Below are positions 28,224-36,299 of a stretch of DNA of 64,000 bases, piece after piece. How positions within the stretch are numbered: the stretch's first letter is position 1; each line of letters opens with the position of its first letter. Made by a program: the position numbers and the translations under genes. Source of the DNA: Flavobacterium sp. CS20 (GTDB taxonomy: Bacteria; Bacteroidota; Bacteroidia; Flavobacteriales; Flavobacteriaceae); NCBI RefSeq assembly GCF_018080005.1, contig NZ_CP073015.1:1054001-1118000 (forward strand). The letters are read 5' to 3'. The notes under the pieces were generated by a model. That model was given only the letters and a program-made list of their open reading frames with translations. It had not been told where the DNA came from and did no database searches.

Positions 28224-28237
28224 AGAATTTGTTATAA

Positions 28238-28393
28238 GGCGGGACAGACATAAGATATATACAAAAGTTTTTAGGCCATAGCAGTATCAAAACGACTACA
28301 GTTTATACTCATATTAGTCAAAAAAGCACTAAAAAGATAGAAAGTCCATTAGATAAAATGGCAAAAAAGTATAAAAACAAGCCTAAAAATTAA
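28238..28393 (+). pseudogene. intI: C-terminal fragment of a tyrosine recombinase (probable integron integrase)
   Basis: 51 codons: GGTDIRYIQKFLGHSSIKTT then TVYTHISQKSTKKIESPLDK and a lysine-rich tail to TAA. This is the classic integrase C-terminus, with the LGH box and catalytic Tyr in VYTH. Just before it, TTG TTA TAA aligns with the expected LLE, so the GAA codon has become a stop; upstream homology ends there. The stop codon is 32 bp from a G|TT junction at 28425/28426. In some integrons the integrase lies upstream of attI in the same orientation, and this fragment fits that layout. Assignment to IntI rather than another tyrosine recombinase rests on this position. Confidence 0.65.
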
Positions 28394-28432
28394 AAAAGTG
28401 GTGTATTTTTGTGGATATATACTAGTTATGCC
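28394..28432 (+). other. candidate attI-type junction
   Basis: Between the integrase fragment and the next cassette. The junction ACTAG|TTATGCCC has no attC palindrome to its left, unlike every other junction in the array. Next cassette starts TTATGCCC and closes with GGGCATAAC. Confidence 0.5.
28404..28411 (+). promoter_or_regulatory. candidate -7 promoter element beside attI
   Basis: TATTTTTG matches TAnnTTTG exactly, 14 bp before the recombination point and pointing into cassette 14. No good -33 TTTG is seen, so support is partial. Confidence 0.35.
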
Positions 28433-28443
28433 CAAGCTAAAAA

Positions 28444-29085
28444 ATGAGACTGCTAATAATTAACATACTGCTTTTATTCTCGACCCAAGTTTGGTCACAA
28501 ACTGACCTTGGAATCGGACTTGTCTCTATCAACTTTGACGACAAAACAGTTTTGAAATTTTATTCTGACACTTTAGAAAGTAAGCCTGAAAAGATTGTTG
28601 AGTTTTTTAACGACAAGACAATTAACAGTTGGAATATAAAGGACTTGAAAAAACAACAAGAATGGCTTAAACCTGAAATCCTTTGGTTAGACTATTTTGA
28701 ATTTACATTCCGTTGTTTGACCCCTACAGACAAATGGATTGAAGTAATAGTAAATAATGAAACAGGAAAATCTTATTGGATAGAAAATACTGAACTGACG
28801 GAATTTAAAAATTGGGAAGAGTTCCTGAAAAATATGTTTGGAGTGGCTAGACTACCTGACTTCAAGCAAAGCATAAAGACTAAACCGACTGAAAATGTCG
28901 CCGACATTAAATATCAAGGAACTGATTGTTTTGTGGTCAAATCAATGAAAGGAGATTGGATTGAAATTTCAACTCCTGACCACTGTGATGACAGTTATAC
29001 CGAAAGTACAACAACAATAAATTCAGGTTGGATAAGATGGAGAAAAGGAAATAAATTATTAATTGACTACTTTACGACAAGTTGA
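28444..29085 (+). CDS. secreted protein of unknown function
   Basis: 213 residues. Signal peptide (MRLLIINILLLFSTQVWSQ) cleaved near residue 19. The mature part alternates strands and has two Cys (FRCLTP, DHCDD). Blocks such as KGDWIEISTPD and SGWIRWRKGNKL look like an SH3-type fold, a weak hint only. Sole gene of the cassette directly after the attI-like junction, starting 18 bp inside it. Confidence 0.65.
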   Translation: MRLLIINILLLFSTQVWSQTDLGIGLVSINFDDKTVLKFYSDTLESKPEKIVEFFNDKTINSWNIKDLKKQQEWLKPEILWLDYFEFTFRCLTPTDKWIEVIVNNETGKSYWIENTELTEFKNWEEFLKNMFGVARLPDFKQSIKTKPTENVADIKYQGTDCFVVKSMKGDWIEISTPDHCDDSYTESTTTINSGWIRWRKGNKLLIDYFTTS

Positions 29086-29100
29086 AAATGAAAAAAGCCA

Positions 29101-29235
29101 GGGCATAACAGCACCTAAGAAAACATGGGGCAGACAGTGGTTTACGACAGGTTCGTTCTTCGTGGCTAAATTTGTCACGGGCGGACAAGTAAGAGCTTCG
29201 AATGCCCCACGTTTCTTAGTCGCAAAACGTTGGTA
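29101..29235 (+). other. attC site (cassette 14)
   Basis: Left core GGGCATAAC matches the cassette start TTATGCCC. Arms CTAAGAAAACATGGGGCA and TGCCCCACGTTTCTTAG; the loop contains TAAATTTG. Junction 29229/29230. Confidence 0.8.
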
Positions 29236-29722
29236 GCAACTACTCTATAATATTTTTAAAATTATAGGCTCACCCATTTTTTGATAAAATAAGTTGAAGG
29301 ATTTTTTTCGGTGGAATTTTTATTAACCCCAGATGATGATCTTATCACGATGATTGATAACGAGTAAAATCTTATCACGACGAGAAAATCACAATCCGAA
29401 ACAAAAGGCTGATTTGTAATAAAATAGTGAATAAAGAAAACAAGGAGCGATGCTAAATCAAAAACTTTGGCTAAACGTCAGCGAAATTTTATAACATCGA
29501 AATTATAGGAAATTTGAAACGTGAGTATGAAAAAAAATGGGTGCGAGAGGCTTGGGCATTTTCAGCAAAAGTTCTCGCCTACTCCACCGCTACTACCAAC
29601 AATGTGTATCATTAATGGCTGTGTTTGGGCAAAATTTTAAGGTTTGAATTTTTTTTCTATCTTTACCAATAAAAACGAAAATGTGTTGACTTTTTGCACG
29701 CCACTAATGATACACTCGCCCG
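29230..29722 (+). repeat. gene-less repeated cassette R, copy 6
   Basis: Full-length, but the usual ATGGGAAATTTG is ATAGGAAATTTG here, removing that start codon. It lies directly upstream of the five-gene Rhs-type toxin cassette (start TTACCTGC). Confidence 0.85.
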
Positions 29723-29849
29723 TTACCTGCAAGGCGAAAAAAAAGCCAACGCACATAAAGGCACATTTGTTTTTTTCCCAAAAGCGCACCACCAAACGCT
29801 TAAAAAAACAAAAGAGCCTTTTGCCAACGCTAACGGAAATGAATAAATT

Positions 29850-31214
29850 ATGAGAAAAGAATTGCAAAAACCGATTTTGACTTTGTTGTGCGGATTGATT
29901 GGTTCGCTGTCTTTCTGCCAAGTTCAGTTACCGAAAACACCAACACCATCGACCTACCAAACGATTACACCGAACCAATATATGCCCGAGAACGTAATAC
30001 CAATTCCAACCGTTCCGACAGTAACCAATTTTGGACAGGACAGAATTCGACAGCAGAACCAAAAACTGATTGCAGAAGTTGAACGCAACGAACAAATACG
30101 TGCACAACAACAAAGACAACTGAATGTCGATGTTGCAGAATTCAATAGAAACCGAATAAATTACTCACTACCGAGTAAAAGCGGTATCGAAAGCACAAAG
30201 TATTACCGAAAGGCTTTTGACAAATTGAATGAACTAAACCCAAATGACTTTTCCGTGAAGGATGCTACCTTTATCATAGAAAACGCCTACTTTGAGGAGC
30301 AACAGAATTACGACGATTTTAACAAGCTCGTAAAACAGACTGGCGATTTTCTACGTGAGAAAATGGGTGAAATGGATTTTGACCCGAACAGCAATGTGGC
30401 GAAAAACTATATGCTTTTCAAATTCTTTTCGGACACGCTCGAAATAAAGTCAAAAAACTTAAAACATTTGCCTTTCAAGTATGACTTTGAAGATTACCAA
30501 GGCATCAAAGATTGGTCAAAGATGTTCGTAACAAAATTATTGGCAACAGGAAAAGGGCAATGTAACTCATTGCCAAGGTTATATATGATATTGGCAGAGG
30601 AAATCGGAGCAGAAGCTTTTCTCTCAATGTCGCCAAACCATTCGTTCATAAAATTCCGTGATGAAGATGAAAATTGGTACAACGTTGAACTCACAAATGG
30701 AATGTTCACAACTACTTCCTCAATTTTACTTTCTGGCTACATAAAATCCGAGGCATTGCAGAACGAAATCTATTTGCAAACGATGTCGAGCAAGCAATTG
30801 CTGGCGCAACTGCTTGCCGATTTTGCACAGGGCTACGCCCGCAAATTTGGTTATGACCCGTTTGTCAAAAAGGTTGTTGACAGAGCTTTGGAATTGTACC
30901 CAAACAGTATCACGACAAATATGCTCAATTCAAATTATTTGACTATTGAATTTGAATATGTTGCTAACCAAGTTGGTATCAACCCAAGAGATAGAGAGCA
31001 ATTACAAAATATCAGACATTTTCCGAAAATCATTGAAAAACTCAATGAGGTCAATGCCCAATATGCAAAAATTGACAATCTTGGTTTTGAACATATGCCA
31101 GCAGAGGCTTACGAAAATTGGCTTAATTCCTTAAAAGAAAACAAACAACAACAGGAAAGCCAAGAAATGAAAGTACAATTTGACATCAAACTTAAACAAC
31201 CAATAAAAAACTAA
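29850..31214 (+). CDS. secreted transglutaminase-like cysteine protease 1
   Basis: 454 residues with a signal peptide ending SFCQ. Residues 25-110 are proline- and glutamine-rich linker. The central domain has GKGQCNSLPRLYMILAEE with nucleophile Cys238, NHSFIKF with His264, and NVELTNG as the acidic third residue. This order Cys, His, Asp/Glu is typical of transglutaminase-like or papain-like enzymes. The C-terminal 130 residues are helical, TPR-like. A paralogue follows with no gap, then an Rhs-type toxin, so a role in toxin processing or release is suggested by context. Confidence 0.75.
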   Translation: MRKELQKPILTLLCGLIGSLSFCQVQLPKTPTPSTYQTITPNQYMPENVIPIPTVPTVTNFGQDRIRQQNQKLIAEVERNEQIRAQQQRQLNVDVAEFNRNRINYSLPSKSGIESTKYYRKAFDKLNELNPNDFSVKDATFIIENAYFEEQQNYDDFNKLVKQTGDFLREKMGEMDFDPNSNVAKNYMLFKFFSDTLEIKSKNLKHLPFKYDFEDYQGIKDWSKMFVTKLLATGKGQCNSLPRLYMILAEEIGAEAFLSMSPNHSFIKFRDEDENWYNVELTNGMFTTTSSILLSGYIKSEALQNEIYLQTMSSKQLLAQLLADFAQGYARKFGYDPFVKKVVDRALELYPNSITTNMLNSNYLTIEFEYVANQVGINPRDREQLQNIRHFPKIIEKLNEVNAQYAKIDNLGFEHMPAEAYENWLNSLKENKQQQESQEMKVQFDIKLKQPIKN

Positions 31215-32291
31215 ATGAAGAAAACATTTGTCATAATAATATTTCTATTTGCTTTTTCTGAAAGCTCAAAAGCACAGGATTATTTCTATGAAAAAAGCTT
31301 TAATCTTTTGAGTGATATGCTCGAAGGAAAAGAAGTTTTAGATTTTAAAAATGCTGTCTTTAGCGTTGAAAATGCCTATCTAAAAGGCAGGTTAGATACA
31401 ATTATTCTTAATAATGAGATATCTATGTTATCAAGTCTCGCAAAAAAAATACAGTCAGAACGTAATTTAACGTATGACGGTAGAGATAAATCAAAAGTAG
31501 AAAAATATGCATCTCTATTTTCGATAATGAATGACAGCATTAAAGTTCAAGACCAAGACGGTAAAATATTCTATTACATACCTTTTGCTTACGACTTTGA
31601 AGACCCGTTTGGACACGAAGACTGGAAAAGTATGTTTGTTACTGAACTTTTAAGGACTAAAAAAGGTAACTGTCACTCACTTCCCTATTTATATAAAATA
31701 CTTGCAGAAGAGTTAGGAGTTGATGCACATTTAGCACTTGCACCAAATCACGTTTACATAAAACATAAAAGTGAAAAAGACGGTTGGTATAATACAGAAC
31801 TTACAAGTGGTATTTTTCCAATTGATGCTTGGTTAATGGCTTCTGGATATATCCATATTGATGCTATCCGTAACGGAGTTTATATGAAAGCCTTGACTGA
31901 TAAGGAAAGTATTGCACTTTGCTTGGTTGACTTGGCGCAAGGTTATCAAAGGCAAGAATTTTATGATTTAGATTTTGTAATTAAATGTGCGGATAAAGCA
32001 CTCGAATATTTTCCAAATTATGTGAACGCAATGATTTTAAAGACAGAGGTAAAAGGAAAAAAAATTGAGAATTTACTTTATGAAAAGAATACTAACTTTT
32101 CAGATGTCAACAAATATCCCGAAACAAGAAAAATATTGCTAAATATTCAAAACGAATTAGGAGTTATTCACGAACTGGGTTATCGTCAAATGCCAGAAGA
32201 TATGTACTTGAACTGGCTTGTTTCATTAAAAGAAGAACGAGAGAAATATTCAAACAAAAAAATCAATACCTTTAACAATAAAACTAACTAA
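31215..32291 (+). CDS. secreted transglutaminase-like cysteine protease 2
   Basis: 358 residues, starting on the base after the preceding stop. Signal peptide ending SSKAQ. Same core as the preceding gene: KKGNCHSLPYLYKILAEE with Cys153, NHVYIKH with His179, and YNTELTSG. Lacks the N-terminal proline-rich linker. The pair arose by tandem duplication but has diverged strongly. Two bases separate it from the Rhs-type gene. Confidence 0.75.
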   Translation: MKKTFVIIIFLFAFSESSKAQDYFYEKSFNLLSDMLEGKEVLDFKNAVFSVENAYLKGRLDTIILNNEISMLSSLAKKIQSERNLTYDGRDKSKVEKYASLFSIMNDSIKVQDQDGKIFYYIPFAYDFEDPFGHEDWKSMFVTELLRTKKGNCHSLPYLYKILAEELGVDAHLALAPNHVYIKHKSEKDGWYNTELTSGIFPIDAWLMASGYIHIDAIRNGVYMKALTDKESIALCLVDLAQGYQRQEFYDLDFVIKCADKALEYFPNYVNAMILKTEVKGKKIENLLYEKNTNFSDVNKYPETRKILLNIQNELGVIHELGYRQMPEDMYLNWLVSLKEEREKYSNKKINTFNNKTN

Positions 32292-32293
32292 TT

Positions 32294-33394
32294 ATGAAAA
32301 AACACTATGTAGCAATCTTGTTTTTATTTACTTTCAGTTTGGGCTTTGCACAAACTGAAGATAGTTTGAGCATTAAAGAGCAAGAAAGACGGGAGGCAAA
32401 TATACAAGCAGGTAATCCTTTTAAGCGGTTTGGATACAAACCCAAAATTCACACTTTAAGCAAAGGCAAATATCTTGAGTTTCACGATTTGGACAGTATT
32501 GTAAAGATTGGCTCTTTTTCATATCACGTTAAAAGAAAAGTAGTAACAAGGTTTACAGAACAGAAAGAAGTTTATTCAGAGGCTACCTTGCGTCCAGAAA
32601 TTATTAGTCGTTGGTTCAGTCCAGACCCATTGGCAGAAGAATTTCCTGATAAATCACCGTATAATTTTGTTAATAATAATCCTATTCGATATGTTGACCC
32701 TGATGGTAGGGCACCAGTCGATTGGATTAAAAACCGATATGGCGACTATTTATGGGATGACAATGCAGTTGACCAAGCCTCTACACGTCAAGGTTGGACT
32801 TATGTTGGTAAAGAATTACCACAAGGAACACATTCTTATGATGTTCTAACAGAAGTCGATGGCTCTCTTTATCATAAAAATACAACCAACCTATTTGCAA
32901 AAGTAGGAAATTTGTTAGGAGGCGATTTTGTAGAACACAAACCATACGACCCTGTTGGCGAAAATAATTTAAGTGAAGGAATAAATACAGGTATCGCAAT
33001 GGTTGGAGGCAACTACGTGATGCAAGGCTCGAAAAAAGTTATTTCTGGTATATTGGGCAATGTCTCGACTAAATCAAGTATGACAACTGTCGGTCGTTGG
33101 ATGTCGCAAGCAGAATATAATGCAATGCGTTCAACAGGCACTATGGTAGAAGGAGCAGGCGGTCAAACTTTTGTATCTACAGGTGGTCCAAATGCCTTTA
33201 CTTCTGCTGTAAAAGGTTCTGTTTATGCTGAGTTTGAAGTGGCAACAAATAGTTTATTGCAAGGAGGAAAATCAAATTGGTTTAAAGCACTTGATCCAAA
33301 CTCTGGTCAAGCAATGCAAAGTGCATTGAACAAACAAGGTGGCGAATTATTACCGCAAATTAAAAATTTAACAGAAGTACTTATCACTAAATAA
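32294..33394 (+). CDS. Rhs-core polymorphic toxin with ADP-ribosyltransferase-like C-terminus
   Basis: 366 residues. Signal peptide ending GFAQ. Residues about 105-142 are the Rhs repeat-associated core end (RWFSPDPLAEEFPDKSPYNF, NPIRYVDPDGRAP), which in large Rhs proteins sits just before the toxin tip. Long YD-repeat cage sequences are absent, so this is a minimal secreted form. The C-terminal 110 residues contain GRWMSQAEYNAM (about 267-278), TFVSTGG and GSVYAEFEV (about 308-316), a pattern I associate with TreTu-type ADP-ribosyltransferase tips. The small gene that follows is the likely immunity. Toxin class is inference from motif memory. Confidence 0.75.
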   Translation: MKKHYVAILFLFTFSLGFAQTEDSLSIKEQERREANIQAGNPFKRFGYKPKIHTLSKGKYLEFHDLDSIVKIGSFSYHVKRKVVTRFTEQKEVYSEATLRPEIISRWFSPDPLAEEFPDKSPYNFVNNNPIRYVDPDGRAPVDWIKNRYGDYLWDDNAVDQASTRQGWTYVGKELPQGTHSYDVLTEVDGSLYHKNTTNLFAKVGNLLGGDFVEHKPYDPVGENNLSEGINTGIAMVGGNYVMQGSKKVISGILGNVSTKSSMTTVGRWMSQAEYNAMRSTGTMVEGAGGQTFVSTGGPNAFTSAVKGSVYAEFEVATNSLLQGGKSNWFKALDPNSGQAMQSALNKQGGELLPQIKNLTEVLITK

Positions 33395-33398
33395 GATT

Positions 33399-33698
33399 AT
33401 GGAAAATTCTAAACTGAAAGAAAAATTTCTCAAAGAAATTGAACCAAAAATGAATAATTTTGAAATTATCCATAAGGATTTTAAGGAAGGTGACTTTGGC
33501 TCATTAGAACAAATTGAATTTAATTCTGAAAATATTGGAGGAAACATTGATTTTTGGAGTAAAGGTTGGTTAGGTATTTTCTTATGGGATTATAAAAAAG
33601 AGAAGGAAATATTAAATACTCTTAATGAACCTAATGAAGAAAAAGATAAAAAAGAAAATTTTGAGAAAATGAAAGAAATTATAACAACTTATATATAA
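33399..33698 (+). CDS. putative immunity protein
   Basis: 99 residues, acidic and lysine-rich, cytoplasmic. A WSKGWLGIFLWDYKKEKEIL block lies near residues 53-72. Begins 4 bp after the toxin stop, the standard place for an immunity gene. No family recognised; the role is inferred from position. Confidence 0.65.
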   Translation: MENSKLKEKFLKEIEPKMNNFEIIHKDFKEGDFGSLEQIEFNSENIGGNIDFWSKGWLGIFLWDYKKEKEILNTLNEPNEEKDKKENFEKMKEIITTYI

Positions 33699-33706
33699 AG
33701 CTAAAT

Positions 33707-33991
33707 ATGAGATTATTCTTTAAAATATTCTTTGTCTGGTTATTGTTTGTAATTATTGTAACCTTTTTAAACGGATATTTATATCAAAAAACTGATTTAG
33801 ATACTTTCAGTACGTTTTTTAGTTACTTAACTTTAATTTTAAGTTGTCCATTATATTTTTTGGATAAAACTTATCCATTCTACGCACAAGGTTCTGTTTG
33901 GTTTGTTATTGGATTGACATTACTAAACTTATTAATACAAACAATAATTCTTTTTGCCGTTGTCAAAATTATCAAGTCGATTCGTGTGTGA
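33707..33991 (+). CDS. small three-helix membrane protein
   Basis: 94 residues with three hydrophobic segments (FFKIFFVWLLFVIIVTFL, TFFSYLTLILSCPLYFL, WFVIGLTLLNLLIQTIILFAV) and a basic C-terminus. Nine bp after the putative immunity gene. It could be a second immunity factor acting at the membrane or an unrelated passenger. Confidence 0.6.
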   Translation: MRLFFKIFFVWLLFVIIVTFLNGYLYQKTDLDTFSTFFSYLTLILSCPLYFLDKTYPFYAQGSVWFVIGLTLLNLLIQTIILFAVVKIIKSIRV

Positions 33992-34151
33992 ATTCCTCAA
34001 ATTAAATAAATGAAATTAAACATTTACCGCAAGCACATTTGCAATTCGCACCAGCCGAAGCTAAAGCCAAAATTGCAAAAGAGCTTGCTACATTCGATAT
34101 TTTAATAAACATTTTAACTAACTAAATGGAACAGCAGAACGCAAAAGCCCA

Positions 34152-34285
34152 GCAGGTAACAATGTATAAAAATAATAGCGGTTTATTAGCGAAAACGAAA
34201 CAAAGTAAATATAATAAAGGTCTGTGTTTAACTGAAAAGTTTGTGTTTATAAATCCGCTACTATTCTTATACTAGACCGTTGGTA
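34152..34285 (+). other. attC site (cassette 15)
   Basis: Left core GCAGGTAAC matches the cassette start TTACCTGC 4.5 kb upstream. Arms TGTATAAAAATAATAGCGG and CCGCTACTATTCTTATAC; junction 34279/34280. Confidence 0.8.
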
Positions 34286-34771
34286 GCAACTACTCTATAA
34301 TATTTTTAAAATTATAGGCTCACCCATTTTTTGATAAAGTAAGATGTAGGAATTTTTTCGGTGGAATTTTTCTAAATCCTAAATGATAGGCTTATCACGA
34401 TGATTGATAACGAATAAAATCTTATCACGACGAGAAAATCACAATCCGCAACAATAGGCTGATTTGCAATAAAATAGTGAATAAAGAATACGACAAACGA
34501 TGCTAAATCAAAAATTAAAGCTAAATGTCAACGAAATGTTATAACATCGAAATTATGGGAAATTTAAAACGTGGGAAAGAAAAAAATGGGTGCGAAAGGC
34601 TTGGGCGTTTTCAGCAAATGTTCTCGCCTACTTCACCGCTACTACCAACAATGTGTATCATTAATGGCTGTGTTTGGGCAGAATTTTAGGGTCTGTGAAT
34701 TTTTTCTATCTTTACCAATAAAAACGAAAATGTGTTGACTTTTTGCACGCCACTAATGATACACTCGCCCG
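34280..34771 (+). repeat. gene-less repeated cassette R, copy 7
   Basis: Full-length, 492 bp, with one fewer A in the poly-A run after GAAAG, which shifts the small frame. It lies directly upstream of the TetR/SDR/oxidase cassette (start TTGTGTGCA). Confidence 0.85.
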
Positions 34772-34795
34772 TTGTGTGCAATTTGAGAAAAATAG

Positions 34796-34809
34796 ACAGA
34801 CTTGTCTGT
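34796..34809 (+). promoter_or_regulatory. TetR-type operator 1
   Basis: Perfect palindrome ACAGACTTGTCTGT, 30 bp before the regulator's GTG start, beside a TATATTTG promoter element (34828-34835). The same 14 bp recurs at 35,423, supporting autoregulation. Confidence 0.7.
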
Positions 34810-34838
34810 TTTTTGAAAAATTGTTTTATATTTGCATT

Positions 34839-35402
34839 GTGAAACATTCAGAAATACGACATAGAATTATTGAAACAGCATCAAAACTGTTTTATAAAAA
34901 TGGATATAACTCTACCGGAATAAATGAAATAATTTCTGAAGCAGGTATTGCAAAAGCAACATTATATAGCCATTTTAAGTCTAAAGAAGATATTTGTATT
35001 GCCTACTTGCGATTTAAGAATAGTACGTTTTTAAACGACATTAAAGAATTTACTACTTCAAAGAAAAAGGGAACTGAACAAATATTAGCCTTGTTCGACT
35101 TTCTGCAACTCTTTTTTAAAGACCAAGATTTTAATGGCTGTTGGTGTATAAAAACAGTGGCGGAAATTCCGAAAGACAATCAAAACATAAGAATTGAAAT
35201 ACAAAATCAAAAAACTAACTTCATCAAGTTCATTAAGGAATTAGTAATCAATAACCTTAAAGATGTGAAAGCAGAAAACATAGATTCATTAGCTAGAAAA
35301 ATTTATATGTTGTATGAAGCAGGAGTTAGCGAAAGTCACTTACATCAAAAAGATTGGCCGATTTCAGAGATGAAATCAGTTTGTCATCAAATTATAAGTT
35401 AA
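34839..35402 (+). CDS. TetR/AcrR family regulator
   Basis: 187 residues from GTG 34839; the frame is open upstream but a promoter and operator lie there. N-terminal helix-turn-helix at about residues 20-48 (GYNSTGINEIISEAGIAKATLYSHFKS in two parts: STGINEIISEAGIAKATLY, then SHFKSKE). The C-terminal domain is helical with a CWCIK segment near residue 105. Expected to repress itself and the following oxidoreductase genes through the twin palindromes and to be released by a small ligand, unknown here. Confidence 0.85.
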   Translation: MKHSEIRHRIIETASKLFYKNGYNSTGINEIISEAGIAKATLYSHFKSKEDICIAYLRFKNSTFLNDIKEFTTSKKKGTEQILALFDFLQLFFKDQDFNGCWCIKTVAEIPKDNQNIRIEIQNQKTNFIKFIKELVINNLKDVKAENIDSLARKIYMLYEAGVSESHLHQKDWPISEMKSVCHQIIS

Positions 35403-35422
35403 AAAAATTTACCTAAACAAAG

Positions 35423-35436
35423 ACAGACTTGTCTGT
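35423..35436 (+). promoter_or_regulatory. TetR-type operator 2
   Basis: Second ACAGACTTGTCTGT palindrome, between the regulator stop and the SDR gene, 30 bp before the SDR start. Confidence 0.7.
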
Positions 35437-35465
35437 TCATTATTAATAATTTAAATATATAACAA

Positions 35466-36232
35466 ATGGAAAATTCAAAAAAAGAAACCGCTATAATCAT
35501 TGGTGGAACAACGGGAATGGGAAAAGCAACTGCTGAGTTACTTTTAAAAGACGGTATGGAAGTCATCGTACTAGGTCGACCTAACAAGAATCTAGACACA
35601 ACTAAGGAAGAGTTATCAAAGCTTGGTAGCGTCAAAACAATGGGTATCGACTTGTTCGATTCTGAATCCATTCAAAATTTCATTAATGACATAAAAACCA
35701 TTGCACCAAATGTAAAATACTTGGTCAATGCAGAGGATATTTCAGTCCAAAATCATTTTTAGAGCATACAGCTCAAGATTATGATATCTATCACAATTTC
35801 AATAAGGCGTTCTTCTTTATAACACAAGCCGTTTCTAATTTAATGAAAGAAAATGGTGGTGGCTCTATTGTAAACATAGGTTCAATGTGGGCGAAACAGG
35901 CCATAAAAGCAACACCATCTTCTGCCTACTCAATGGCAAAAGCAGGTTTACATAGTTTAACACAACACTTGGCAATGGAATTAGCAGAACACAACATTAG
36001 AGTGAATGCAGTTTCGCCAGCTGTAGTAGTTACACCAATTTATGGTGCTTTTATCGAGGAAGATAAAATTGAAGAAACACTACAAGGGTTTAACGAATTC
36101 CACCCAATTGGACGCGTTGGAAGACCAGATGATATTGCTAAAACAATTCATTTTTTACTGACTGACCAAAGCTCTTGGGTGACAGGTGCCATTTGGGATA
36201 TTGATGGCGGTGTAATGGCAGGAAGAAATTAA
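35466..36232 (+). pseudogene. short-chain dehydrogenase/reductase, one frameshift
   Basis: Begins MENSKKETAIIIGGTTGMGKA with the NAD(P)-binding GGTTGMG. The frame ends at 35762 but resumes in another frame: LVNA at 35,730 should continue as GYFSPKSFLEHTAQDYD. One base is missing in GCAGAGGATAT. The second half has the catalytic pattern SIVNIGSMW and SAYSMAKAG (Tyr and Lys) and the C-terminal GAIWDIDGGV. Apart from the indel it is a normal SDR of about 255 residues. Divides into two frames only by this base, so sequencing error is possible. Probable target of the TetR regulator. Confidence 0.8.
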
Positions 36233-36243
36233 TAATCACTTTT

Positions 36244-36282
36244 AAAGAAGCTCTATTTGACTTTCAAATAGAGCTTCTTTTT
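36244..36282 (+). terminator. rho-independent terminator
   Basis: Perfect 16-bp stem AAGAAGCTCTATTTGA / TCAAATAGAGCTTCTT with a 3-nt loop and a T run. It lies between the SDR stop and the oxidase start, so the oxidase may be partly uncoupled from the SDR. Confidence 0.85.
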
Positions 36283-36299
36283 ACTAAAAAAATAATGCA

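Noticed and set aside
34743..34838. Longer TetR protein starting upstream
   Set aside because: This stretch holds the R7 attC end, the operator and a promoter; GTG 34839 fits the family start.
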